From assembly GCA_025358075.1 (NCBI GenBank), contig JANYKU010000005.1:1-53383 (forward strand): a DNA stretch of 53,383 bases, read 5' to 3'. The stretch comes from Ilumatobacteraceae bacterium (GTDB lineage: Bacteria; Actinomycetota; Acidimicrobiia; Acidimicrobiales; Ilumatobacteraceae). The translations under genes were made by a program, and so were the position numbers. The notes below the pieces were generated by a model, which worked only from the letters and a program-made list of their open reading frames with translations, did no database searches and was not told the origin of the DNA. The first letter of the stretch is position 1; every line of letters begins with the position of its first letter. This document shows, one piece after another, positions 8,961 to 16,042 of the stretch.

Positions 8961-10076
8961 ATGGTTGACTCCGGCGGATTCGTCCCACCCCCGTACCCGT
9001 ACGATCGGCTCGATCGTCTCGTGCCGATTGCCCAGGCTTGGGAGGGTGGTGTCGTCGATCTGTCGATCGGCACGCCGTGTGATCCCCCGATCGACAGTGT
9101 GATCGCTGCCCTCTCGACGTCGAATGCGGAACGCGGGTATCCGCCCAGCATCGGCAGCGAAGTGTTGCGGCAGGCCATTCGTGCCTGGTTGACCAGGCGA
9201 TTCGACCTCGATGTGCCGATGTCGCAGCTCGCCGCGTGTATCGGGACCAAGGAGTTCGTCGCCACGACCCCTCACTACCTCCGGCTGCGCACTCCATCGA
9301 AAGACACCGTGCTGTTCCCGGCTGTTGCCTACCCGACGTACGAGATGGGGGCGACCTTGGCAGGTTGCCGCGCGGTACCGGTTGCTTGCCGAGCAGACGG
9401 AGCCCTCGACTTCGCCGCGATCAGCGCAGCCGATGCTGCTCGTGCCGTGATGCTGTGGGTCAACAGCCCATCGAATCCCACCGGGGCGCTCACCGATCTT
9501 GGCGAGGCGGCGGCTTGGGGCCGTCGCCACGGCGTGCCCGTCTTCAGCGACGAGTGTTACGTCGAGTTCATCTGGGACGGTCCGGCGAGCACGATCCTGC
9601 ATCACGGATTCGACGGTGTCGTGGCCGTTCATTCGCTGTCGAAGCGCTCGAACCTTGCCGGTCTGCGTGTCGGCTTCTACGCCGGTGATGCCGAGATCGT
9701 CAACTACTTGAAAGAGGTGCGCAAGCACGTCGGCATGTTGGTTCCCGGTCCCGCGCAAGCCGCGGCGGCGGTCGCCCTCGGCGACGACGCGCACGTCGCC
9801 GTCCAGCGCGACCGGTATCGAGGCAGGCTCGAACGTCTCGGCAAGGTGCTCTCGGCGTGGTCGGGTGTCGAGATTTCCATGCCCGCTGGGGGCTTCTACT
9901 TGTGGTTCGACGCCGGCGACGGCTGGGAGTTTGCCGAGCGATTGGCTCGACAGGGAGGGGCGTTGGTGAGCCCGGGAGATTTCTATGGGGCGGGCGGTGC
10001 ACAGAACGTGCGGGCTGCCGTGGTACAACCTGATGACCGAATCGAGCTGGTCGCTAGGCGACTGGGGGTGTTGTGA
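8961..10076 (+). CDS. dapC: succinyldiaminopimelate transaminase-like PLP aminotransferase (DapC)
   Basis: This 371-residue class I/II aminotransferase matches the actinobacterial DapC type, which makes N-succinyl-LL-diaminopimelate from its 2-oxo precursor. Family features are DLSIGTPCDPP near the N-terminus, WVNSPSNPTG, FSDECYVEF with the PLP-ring aspartate, and HSLSKRSNLAGLRVGF with the Schiff-base lysine at K228. Proximity to dapF supports the lysine/DAP role, but a related amino acid transaminase cannot be excluded. GGTGA at 8952-8956 may serve as the ribosome site. The stop overlaps the start of the next gene by one base. Confidence 0.85.
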   Translation: MVDSGGFVPPPYPYDRLDRLVPIAQAWEGGVVDLSIGTPCDPPIDSVIAALSTSNAERGYPPSIGSEVLRQAIRAWLTRRFDLDVPMSQLAACIGTKEFVATTPHYLRLRTPSKDTVLFPAVAYPTYEMGATLAGCRAVPVACRADGALDFAAISAADAARAVMLWVNSPSNPTGALTDLGEAAAWGRRHGVPVFSDECYVEFIWDGPASTILHHGFDGVVAVHSLSKRSNLAGLRVGFYAGDAEIVNYLKEVRKHVGMLVPGPAQAAAAVALGDDAHVAVQRDRYRGRLERLGKVLSAWSGVEISMPAGGFYLWFDAGDGWEFAERLARQGGALVSPGDFYGAGGAQNVRAAVVQPDDRIELVARRLGVL

Positions 10077-11026
10077 TGTCGTATCAACCTCAAGAGCCAC
10101 AAATGTTCCAGCCGCCTCCACCTGCAGCCCCCGCGCCAAAGCGCAAGCGACACAAGGGTTTGATCATCTTCGGGTTGATCGTGCTGATCGTCGGCGTGCT
10201 CGGCGGTGGGGCAGTGGTGGCCAAGAGCATGTCGAACTATGAGTCGGCGGTGAAGGCGTTGGCCCGCGCCCCAGTCGGATGCACGACGACGCTGGTGTTC
10301 GACAAGCCAGCGACCTTCACGATCTACCTCGAGACGAAAGGCAAGGTCAGCGATCTCGGCGGCGATTGTCAAGCCAATGGAGCGAGCTACGCGCACACCG
10401 GCGACAAGCTTCCGAAGGTGTCGCTGACGTTGGCCGTCAGCAGCAGCGGGACCGAGGTCGATCTGCAGCGAGGCACAACGGCTTCGTACAACGTGTCCGG
10501 GTACGTCGGCGTCGGCTACCGCACGGTCAAGATCGCCGACGCGGGCGACTACCGACTGAACGTCGTATCCGACGAATCGGATTTCGCCGTCTCCATCGGC
10601 AAGAACCCGAAAGACGACAGCGACCTGCTCAAGACCATCGGTGGCTCGATCGCCCTCGGTGGCTTTGTGCTCGGTCTGACCTTCTTGCTGCTCGGCCTGC
10701 GCCACCGCCGGCCGGAGTTCGCACCGGCCGGGGCTCACGTCCCCCCGGCCGGGCCGATCACGCCGTGGGCACCGTCTCCGTATGCTCCTGCACCCACCGG
10801 CCCGCCGGCGCCGCCGAAACATCCCGGCTGGCGCGTCGAACCTCCGCCACCACCGCAGCCGTACGTGGTGCCGTCGGCGCCACCGATTCGCTACCCCGAC
10901 CAACCGCCGGGCAGCGGATTCGCCCCGCCGTCGATGGCTCCGCCGCCGCCGCCACCATCATCGTCCGTACCTCCGCCGCCACCACCGACGGGCGGCTGGG
11001 CAGTACCGGAAGATGACGACGACTAG
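10076..11026 (+). CDS. two-TM membrane protein with proline-rich tail
   Basis: The protein has 316 residues. It starts with a short proline-rich segment and a KRKRHK basic stretch, then a membrane helix at about 28-49. About 135 residues of beta-rich, probably extracytoplasmic domain follow. A second helix spans about 188-209. The remaining 100 residues are a cytoplasmic low-complexity tail rich in Pro, Ala and Gly, ending in DDDD. The start overlaps the dapC stop (TGATG). No enzymatic motif is visible. Similar layouts occur in actinobacterial envelope or divisome-associated proteins, but no function can be assigned. Confidence 0.75.
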   Translation: MSYQPQEPQMFQPPPPAAPAPKRKRHKGLIIFGLIVLIVGVLGGGAVVAKSMSNYESAVKALARAPVGCTTTLVFDKPATFTIYLETKGKVSDLGGDCQANGASYAHTGDKLPKVSLTLAVSSSGTEVDLQRGTTASYNVSGYVGVGYRTVKIADAGDYRLNVVSDESDFAVSIGKNPKDDSDLLKTIGGSIALGGFVLGLTFLLLGLRHRRPEFAPAGAHVPPAGPITPWAPSPYAPAPTGPPAPPKHPGWRVEPPPPPQPYVVPSAPPIRYPDQPPGSGFAPPSMAPPPPPPSSSVPPPPPPTGGWAVPEDDDD

Positions 11027-11652
11027 AGGCGGCGCATCACGGTGACGACCCTGCCGAAGATCTGCACCTGATCGGCATCGAAGACCATCGGCTGGAGCCG
11101 CGAGTTGGCCGGGATCAATGAGATCGTCGACCCCTTGCGCTGGAACGTCTTGACAGTGGCCTCTTCGCCCGGAATGCCGGCGATGACGATCTCGCCATTG
11201 ACCGCAGTGGTTTGGGCGCGGGCGACGACGAAGTCGCCATCCATGATGCCGATGTCGATCATCGAGTCGCCACGAACGCGAAGCATGAACAGATCGCCGG
11301 TACCCGTGAAGTCTTCGGGCAAGGGGAACAGTTCTTCGACGTTCTCTTGAGCGAGCACGTCGGTGCCGGCCGCCACGTCGCCGACCAGCGGCACGTGACG
11401 AACAGGCCGGCGCTCGATGGCCGCGCCCGATGACGGATCGAAGCGCACTTCGATCGCCCGCGGCTTCGTCGGGTTTCGCTTCAAGTAGCCCATGCGCTGC
11501 AATGACGCCAGATGGCTGTGCACCGTGGAGGGGGAGGTGAGCCCCACCGCTTCACCGATCTCGCGGACGCTGGGCGGATAGCCGCGTTCGCGCATGCTGG
11601 TTTCGATCATGTCGAGGATGCCACGTTGGCGGGCGGTGAGTTGTTCGGACAT
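11023..11652 (-). CDS. lexA: LexA repressor, SOS regulator
   Basis: LexA represses SOS genes and cleaves itself when RecA filaments form. The 209-residue protein has an N-terminal winged helix (about 1-65) with SPSTVHSHLASL as recognition helix, the Ala-Gly cleavage site at A95-G96 (DVAAG), and the Ser-Lys dyad S130 (GDSMID) and K168 (ATVKTF). I choose ATG 11652 because a TTGACC-N17-TACGCT promoter ends so that transcription should begin on that A; ATG 11658 lies within the promoter-proximal gap. The stop shares CTAG with the convergent upstream gene, leaving no room for a terminator between them. Confidence 0.96.
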   Translation of the reverse strand: MSEQLTARQRGILDMIETSMRERGYPPSVREIGEAVGLTSPSTVHSHLASLQRMGYLKRNPTKPRAIEVRFDPSSGAAIERRPVRHVPLVGDVAAGTDVLAQENVEELFPLPEDFTGTGDLFMLRVRGDSMIDIGIMDGDFVVARAQTTAVNGEIVIAGIPGEEATVKTFQRKGSTISLIPANSRLQPMVFDADQVQIFGRVVTVMRRL

Positions 11653-11658
11653 GCGCAT

Positions 11659-11687
11659 AGCGTACGCATGTTCGTGCGCCAGGTCAA
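11659..11687 (-). promoter_or_regulatory. lexA promoter, probably leaderless
   Basis: On the minus strand TTGACC (11687-11682) and TACGCT (11664-11659) are 17 nt apart. The expected start point, 7 nt past the -10, is the A of the lexA ATG at 11652. A near-consensus LexA half-mismatch box AAACATTCGTTC (11686-11697) overlaps the -35. Confidence 0.7.
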
Positions 11688-11700
11688 ACATTCGTTCGTG

Positions 11701-11765
11701 GAACAAATGTTCGATGAGGGGTTGACGACGAACACTCGTTCGTGGCATGCTACGAACAGTCGTTC
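11701..11765. promoter_or_regulatory. cluster of three perfect LexA boxes between lexA and the LysM gene
   Basis: Three GAAC-N4-GTTC sites lie at 11701-11712 (N4 = AAAT), 11730-11741 (ACTC) and 11754-11765 (AGTC), spaced 29 and 24 bp start to start. The second sits in the spacer of a plus-strand promoter candidate, TTGACG (11722-11727) with CATGCT (11746-11751). A fourth, one-mismatch site is at 11686-11697. This implies tight, cooperative SOS control of both divergent genes. Confidence 0.88.
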
Positions 11766-11840
11766 GAGCAACGTGTGTTCGATCGAGTCCGAGTCTTCTC
11801 AAGTCGCCGCAACCACGAACCCAACCACGAAAGGGCAATC

Positions 11841-12212
11841 ATGGCCATCGCAGTCGTCATTCCTGGCCAGTTCGGCGACCGTCGACCCATTTGGCAGGTT
11901 TACGCTCGACGCCGTCTCATGGCCATGCTCACCTTGGCCGCAATCGTGCTGGTGCTGTTCATCGGCGCCGGCCACGTCGTGGCGAATCGTGGGGGCGCTC
12001 CTGCCTCCGCCTCCGCGATTCGCCCCGTATCCGCAGCGGCAACTGGTGCGCCCATCGCCGACAACGTCTACATCGTCCAAGCGGGCGACACGTTGTGGTC
12101 GATCGGCCAGCGCTTCCACGGCCACACCGCCCTGGCCGACTACGTTGACGCGCTCGTGTCCACCAACGGTGGTACCCGTCTTCAGATCTCGCAGCCGCTC
12201 GTGCTGCCGTAA
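11841..12212 (+). CDS. LysM-domain membrane protein, probable SOS-induced division/envelope factor
   Basis: The 123-residue protein has a cytoplasmic N-terminus, one membrane helix at about 26-46 and a C-terminal LysM domain (VYIVQAGDTLWSIGQRF) that binds peptidoglycan. It is divergent from lexA and followed by nrdR, the same place occupied by Rv2719c (ChiZ) in mycobacteria and divS in corynebacteria, both SOS-induced regulators of cell division. Three LexA boxes precede it. ATG 11841 is chosen because GAAAGGG (11829-11835) lies 5 nt upstream; an open frame reaches to 11742 but would run through the operator. The protein is short and has no hydrolase domain, so a division-inhibitor role is inference from position and regulation. 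Confidence 0.85.
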   Translation: MAIAVVIPGQFGDRRPIWQVYARRRLMAMLTLAAIVLVLFIGAGHVVANRGGAPASASAIRPVSAAATGAPIADNVYIVQAGDTLWSIGQRFHGHTALADYVDALVSTNGGTRLQISQPLVLP

Positions 12213-12237
12213 AGGCATCCGGTAACCTCGGGCGCTT

Positions 12238-12696
12238 ATGCGCTGTCCGAGATGCCGAACCGACGACACCAAGGTGATCGACTCGCGTGAGGCCGAAGAG
12301 GGCTCCTCGATCCGTCGCCGTCGCCTTTGCGCCAGCTGCCAGCATCGCTTCACGACCTACGAACGTCTCGAAGAGGTGCAACTCGTCGTGGTCAAGAGCC
12401 ATGGCTCACGCGAACCGTTCGACCGTTCCAAGATCGTCGCCGGCGTCACCTCGGCCTCCAAGGGCCGGCCGGTGACCGCCGAACAGATCGAGCAACTGAG
12501 CATTGATCTCGAGGATCATTCGCGACTGCAGGGCAACGAGATCACCAGTGCCGAAGTGGGTCTCGAAGTGTTGGAACGGTTGCGTTCCGTCGATGTCGTG
12601 GCCTATCTACGGTTTGCCAGCGTGTACAAGAACTTCGATGCTGCGGCCGACTTTCAGCGCGAACTCGTGCTGCTGAAGAAGCTGCAGAGCACCTAG
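12238..12696 (+). CDS. nrdR: transcriptional repressor NrdR
   Basis: NrdR senses (d)ATP and represses ribonucleotide reductase genes through paired NrdR boxes. The protein has 152 residues. The zinc ribbon has C3, C6, C31 and C34 (MRCPRC and CASC). The ATP-cone domain follows, with VVKSHGSREPFDRSKI and the family ending VYKNFDAAADFQREL. The start lacks a Shine-Dalgarno; TAACCT at 12223-12228 suggests a leaderless transcript. The probable target, nrdJ, lies 3.3 kb downstream. Confidence 0.97.
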   Translation: MRCPRCRTDDTKVIDSREAEEGSSIRRRRLCASCQHRFTTYERLEEVQLVVVKSHGSREPFDRSKIVAGVTSASKGRPVTAEQIEQLSIDLEDHSRLQGNEITSAEVGLEVLERLRSVDVVAYLRFASVYKNFDAAADFQRELVLLKKLQST

Positions 12697-12699
12697 GGG

Positions 12700-13359
12700 T
12701 CACGTCGCCCGCACGTACCGGGTGAACAAGAAGTCGTCGTCTTCGAGGACGTGCGACAAGCGCATCCTGCGGGCGAGCTGTGTCGGGCCGCTGGTCACAC
12801 GTGGCCCGTTGCCACTTGCCAGCATCGGCGACAACGTCAGGTTCAGCTCGTCGATCAGATCGGCGGCGGCGAGCGCGCCGTTCAACAAGGCCCCGCCTTC
12901 GGCTTGCACGAAGTCTGCGTCCAACTGCGACAGCGCAGCGGCAAGATCCACGTCACCGAGGCCGGCGCGCACCGAGTCGACCGACGTCGGCGGGGCGTCG
13001 TCGGGCAGGATCAAAAAGCCCGCCCCACTGGTGAACAGCGCGCTGGTCGCATCGACGTCTCCCTTGCGGCTGACCACGCCGACGCGTTGACCGCGTTTGC
13101 GGGGTGGACCGTAACCCTCGATGCGCACCGTTGCGGCGCCGACGATCAGCACGTCGGCGAGATCGCGCAAGGTCAGCAAGACCTCTTGGTCGGCCTTGCT
13201 CGACAAGCCACGCGAGTTGCTGTCGACGACGGTCGAGCCGTCGATGCTCGAGACCATGCAGATCCCGAGCCACGGTCGGTTGTCGGGTCGAGGTCGCTCG
13301 ACGTCATAGGCCTCGCGGACGGTCACATGATCCGTCGGGTGGTCGAACAGCCGGCGCAT
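12700..13359 (-). CDS. RibD C-terminal-type reductase (DHFR-like fold)
   Basis: The 219-residue protein has the NADPH-dependent reductase fold shared by the RibD C-terminal domain and dihydrofolate reductase. Family signatures are SSIDGSTVVDSNSRGLSS, the ADVLIVGAATVRIEGYGPP block, and VQAEGGALLNGALAAADLIDELNLTLSP near the C-terminus. It lacks a deaminase domain, so it may be a stand-alone pyrimidine reductase for riboflavin or deazaflavin synthesis, or a reductase with another substrate. ATG 13359 (MRRLFDHP) is preferred to the upstream ATG at 13410, which adds an unconserved leader. It is convergent with nrdR across a 3-nt gap. Confidence 0.85.
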   Translation of the reverse strand: MRRLFDHPTDHVTVREAYDVERPRPDNRPWLGICMVSSIDGSTVVDSNSRGLSSKADQEVLLTLRDLADVLIVGAATVRIEGYGPPRKRGQRVGVVSRKGDVDATSALFTSGAGFLILPDDAPPTSVDSVRAGLGDVDLAAALSQLDADFVQAEGGALLNGALAAADLIDELNLTLSPMLASGNGPRVTSGPTQLARRMRLSHVLEDDDFLFTRYVRAT

Positions 13360-13419
13360 CGTTGCGATGATAGGGGCGGATCGGCATTCTCGGCCGGAGG
13401 CCTGCTGCACGCGAGTGAG

Positions 13420-15555
13420 TCAGGTGCCGTGGAGATATGGCATGACCACGGCGTCGATCATCGGCGTGAACCACTCGGCGGCGATGGTCGTGAGATGGTT
13501 GATGTCGCGGAACATCAAGATGTCGCCGATGATCACGGGGCACTGCGTGTCGGTGCACAACCAGTCCGATGTGTCGACGAATCGTGCGCCATCCTGAGCG
13601 GCGACCGTGCGCTCAGCGTCGAGCTTGCCCGATTCGATCGCCTTGGCTCGGGTGTTGTCGCAGGCGCCGACATCGGTGAGGTGAGCCGACAGACAGGTGG
13701 CCGGATCCGCGCGCGAGGCAGGGTTGTCGCCCAACACCAACAGCCGCGGGGAGAGTCCCTTCAGCCGGCCGAGCGTGGTGGCGAACCCCGTCTGCCACTC
13801 CTGATCGGTGTTCGGGTAGTGGCGCGAGCCGGTGACGATGATCAAGTCGGGATGTTCGGAGGCGATGAACTGCACTGCCTTGTCGCGCCAGATCGGACAC
13901 GTGCGGGCGAGGGTCGCGGTCGGGATCGACACCGTTGCCGCCGGGCAGCCTCCTTTGGCGAGAACGATCAGTTCGAACCCATTGCGCGCTGCGATGGTCT
14001 GCAACGGTGGGAACCACTGCGCCGCGTGCGAGTCACCGAACAACACGATCTTGATCGACGACGATGTGTTGCCATAGCGGCACGGGTTGAGGTGATCATC
14101 CACGCCGATGGCCACGCAACCGTCGCCGTAGACGGCCGGCCGGTCGTCGAACAGCTTGGCGAGGGACGGCCGCATGTTGCTGGGAACCGCAGTTGTCGTG
14201 AGGCCTTGCTCGAGGACCACCTTGTTGGCGGCGAGCAGGCCGGGCAGATCGGCAGCCGTCAGCGGCAGGGCCGGCGTCGCCCTGCCGCCAACGGCGGTCG
14301 GAAGTCCTCCGGCAGGGATGGTGGTCGATGTTGGCGTGACGAGGCCGAGATTCGGTGCTGCGGCGACCGTGCCTGCGTCGAGTCGTCTTGGAAGCGCGAG
14401 CGAGATCGCCCCGACGACGAGCACGGTCGCGCACAGCGACGCACCGAGGGCGAGACCGCGTCGCGGGCTCGATGCGACCCAGGTGGAATGTCGAACGGGA
14501 TCTTCGACCAATCTCAATGACATGGCGGCCAGGCCAATCGCAACGGCGATCGCCATGAATCGTTGCGCGAGCGAAAGCGGGCCCCACTTCGCCTCGGCAA
14601 GCACCAGCGCGGGCCAATGCCAGAGATAGATCGCATAGGAGCGACGCCCGATCCATTGCAGTGATTGGTGACGGAGCACGGCAATCGGCGCGAATGACGC
14701 GGCGTCGGGGCCGCCGGAGACGATGATCAATGCGGTGCCGAGTACCGGCAGCAATGCTGCCGAGCCGGGGAACGCCACCGAGCTGTCGAAGGTGACGACC
14801 GCCGTTGCGACGCCGGCGACACCGACCCACGCGGCGATGGCTCGCGCGGTGGGCGACACCAGTCGCCAAGCCGGACCGGCAACAGCCACGAGCCCGCCGA
14901 CGGCGAGCTCCCACATCCGCGCCGGCAGGAGATAGAACGCGCCGGTCGGATGGGTGCGCGTCATCCACACGCACGTGACGAACGAGGCGATCGCTACCAC
15001 GATCATCATCACGGTGACCAGCCGCCGATACCGGCGAGGTCGTCGGTGCAGGCCCAACAGCGCGAGCGGCCAGAACAGGTAGAACTGCTCCTCGACGGCG
15101 AGCGACCAGAAGTGCAACAGGGGAGACGGCGTGCGCCCGAGTTGCGAGGCGAAGTAGTCGCCGAGCCTGGCTGCGAACACGAAGTTGATGACGAAGCCAC
15201 CGGCGGCAACCGCGTCGGTGGCCAACGGTCGCTGGGCGATCGGCGACAGGAGCACCTGTGACGCGATCACCGTGACGACCACGACGACGCACGATGCCGG
15301 CAACAGACGCCGGGCGCGCCGTGCCCAGAATCGTGGCAACGAGATCGTGCCGGTCGAGGCGACCTCACGCAGGAGCAGTCGTGTGATCAGAAAACCGGAG
15401 AGCACGAAGAACACGTCGACGCCGACGAACCCGCCGGCAAACCGAGCGATCCTGGCGTGAAACAAGATGACGGCAATGACCGCGATGGCCCGCAGACCTT
15501 CGACATCGGGCCGAAACTCGTCGTCGTCGTCGTCGATCCGGCCCGGTTGCTCCAT
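13420..15555 (-). CDS. OafA/YrhL-type membrane acyltransferase with SGNH domain
   Basis: The 711-residue protein has an N-terminal acyltransferase 3 domain of about ten membrane helices (about 20-370). Motifs include DVEGLRAIAVIAVILFHA with the catalytic histidine, GGFVGVDVFFVLSGFLI and LLHFWSLAVEEQFYLFWP. A periplasmic SGNH hydrolase domain follows (about 470-705) with FGDSHAAQW and a C-terminal DINHLT providing the Ser and Asp/His residues. Such fusions O-acetylate cell-surface polysaccharides or peptidoglycan, the SGNH domain passing acyl groups from the membrane domain. GGAGG lies 8 nt before ATG 15555. Confidence 0.92.
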   Translation of the reverse strand: MEQPGRIDDDDDEFRPDVEGLRAIAVIAVILFHARIARFAGGFVGVDVFFVLSGFLITRLLLREVASTGTISLPRFWARRARRLLPASCVVVVVTVIASQVLLSPIAQRPLATDAVAAGGFVINFVFAARLGDYFASQLGRTPSPLLHFWSLAVEEQFYLFWPLALLGLHRRPRRYRRLVTVMMIVVAIASFVTCVWMTRTHPTGAFYLLPARMWELAVGGLVAVAGPAWRLVSPTARAIAAWVGVAGVATAVVTFDSSVAFPGSAALLPVLGTALIIVSGGPDAASFAPIAVLRHQSLQWIGRRSYAIYLWHWPALVLAEAKWGPLSLAQRFMAIAVAIGLAAMSLRLVEDPVRHSTWVASSPRRGLALGASLCATVLVVGAISLALPRRLDAGTVAAAPNLGLVTPTSTTIPAGGLPTAVGGRATPALPLTAADLPGLLAANKVVLEQGLTTTAVPSNMRPSLAKLFDDRPAVYGDGCVAIGVDDHLNPCRYGNTSSSIKIVLFGDSHAAQWFPPLQTIAARNGFELIVLAKGGCPAATVSIPTATLARTCPIWRDKAVQFIASEHPDLIIVTGSRHYPNTDQEWQTGFATTLGRLKGLSPRLLVLGDNPASRADPATCLSAHLTDVGACDNTRAKAIESGKLDAERTVAAQDGARFVDTSDWLCTDTQCPVIIGDILMFRDINHLTTIAAEWFTPMIDAVVMPYLHGT

Positions 15556-15630
15556 CTGGCGGTCCTCCCCGCGACCAACCTTAGATCTGGGCTCTCAGCA
15601 GGCACTCATCCCGGGTGGTGGTCTTCAGCC

Positions 15631-15649
15631 TGTGGATATCTGTGCATAA
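15631..15649 (-). promoter_or_regulatory. pair of DnaA boxes
   Basis: TGTGCATAA at 15641-15649 is the complement of TTATGCACA, a perfect match to the DnaA R-box TTATNCACA. TGTGGATAT at 15631-15639 differs at one base from TTATCCACA. They are in the same orientation, 1 bp apart. DnaA boxes control nrdAB transcription in E. coli, so a link between replication initiation and nrdJ is plausible. Confidence 0.6.
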
Positions 15650-15777
15650 ACACTGCCTATTCATCTTCTGTCCCCAGTGAATTCAGCTCATATTCAGTGG
15701 TTTTACCCCTTCCTCCCCACAGGCGGGAGGCTCTAACGTTCACGCCCGTAGCTAGCAGCGGTGTGAGGCGCGGATGG

Positions 15778-15811
15778 GCAGTGACTGCCTATAGCAAGCA
15801 GGCATCACTGC
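15778..15811. other. 12-bp stem-loop of unknown role
   Basis: GCAGTGA-C-TGCCT pairs with AGGCA-TCACTGC: 12 base pairs with a single bulged C and a 9-nt loop, ATAGCAAGC. It lies upstream of the predicted nrdJ promoter, so it is not in that transcript's leader. It could belong to an unannotated small RNA or an upstream transcript. I see no cobalamin-riboswitch B12 box. Confidence 0.5.
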
Positions 15812-15904
15812 GGGGTAGGGAGACTCTAAACCTGCGACCTCGCACCGCCGCTGGCCGTCCGACCGGACGATTCACGGGAATTTGAGTGAATCTCGCGGAT
15901 AGCA

Positions 15905-15934
15905 TTGACACGGGTGTAACTACAGTGCTGTAAT
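15905..15934 (+). promoter_or_regulatory. nrdJ promoter overlapped by a palindrome
   Basis: TTGACA (15905-15910) and TGTAAT (15929-15934) are 18 nt apart, the best consensus promoter in the window. The palindrome TACAGTGCTGTA (15921-15932) covers the -10, as expected for a repressor operator such as an NrdR box. Its match to the published NrdR box is imperfect. Confidence 0.65.
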
Positions 15935-15938
15935 CTTA

Positions 15939-15994
15939 CAACCACTTGTGGTTGGTGCGGGCAAGGGGACTCCCTCACCACCACATCTTGTGGT
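15939..15994. promoter_or_regulatory. two palindromic operator candidates in the nrdJ leader
   Basis: CAACCACTTGTGGTTG (15939-15954) is a perfect 7-bp-arm inverted repeat with centre TT. ACCACA-TCT-TGTGGT (15980-15994) shares the ACCAC/GTGGT core. They lie just downstream of the predicted transcription start. NrdR is the obvious candidate because it is encoded nearby and regulates this gene class, but the pair spacing (about 40 bp centre to centre) is larger than typical. Confidence 0.45.
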
Positions 15995-16042
15995 CGTCCA
16001 CTCATATCGTTACCGTCTATTCGTCCCCCTAAGGAGCTCCAT

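Larger units (their letters stand above)
15556..16042. other. intergenic region upstream of nrdJ (487 bp)
   Basis: No protein gene is visible here. The segment holds a DnaA-box pair (15631-15649), a pyrimidine-rich and AT-rich stretch (about 15650-15720), two similar GGGAG(G/A)CTCTAA blocks (15725 and 15819), a long hairpin (15778-15811), a promoter (15905-15934) and two palindromes (15939-15954 and 15980-15994). About 100 nt of leader precede nrdJ. Confidence 0.7.

Noticed and set aside
11653-11838. N-terminal extension of LexA
   Set aside because: It would run through the promoter and LexA boxes; the MSEQLTARQ start fits the family.
11742-11840. Upstream extension of the LysM protein
   Set aside because: It crosses two LexA boxes; ATG 11841 has a good ribosome site.
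15600-16042. Cobalamin riboswitch upstream of B12-dependent nrdJ
   Set aside because: I found no B12-box-like core, and the conserved hairpin lies upstream of the predicted promoter.
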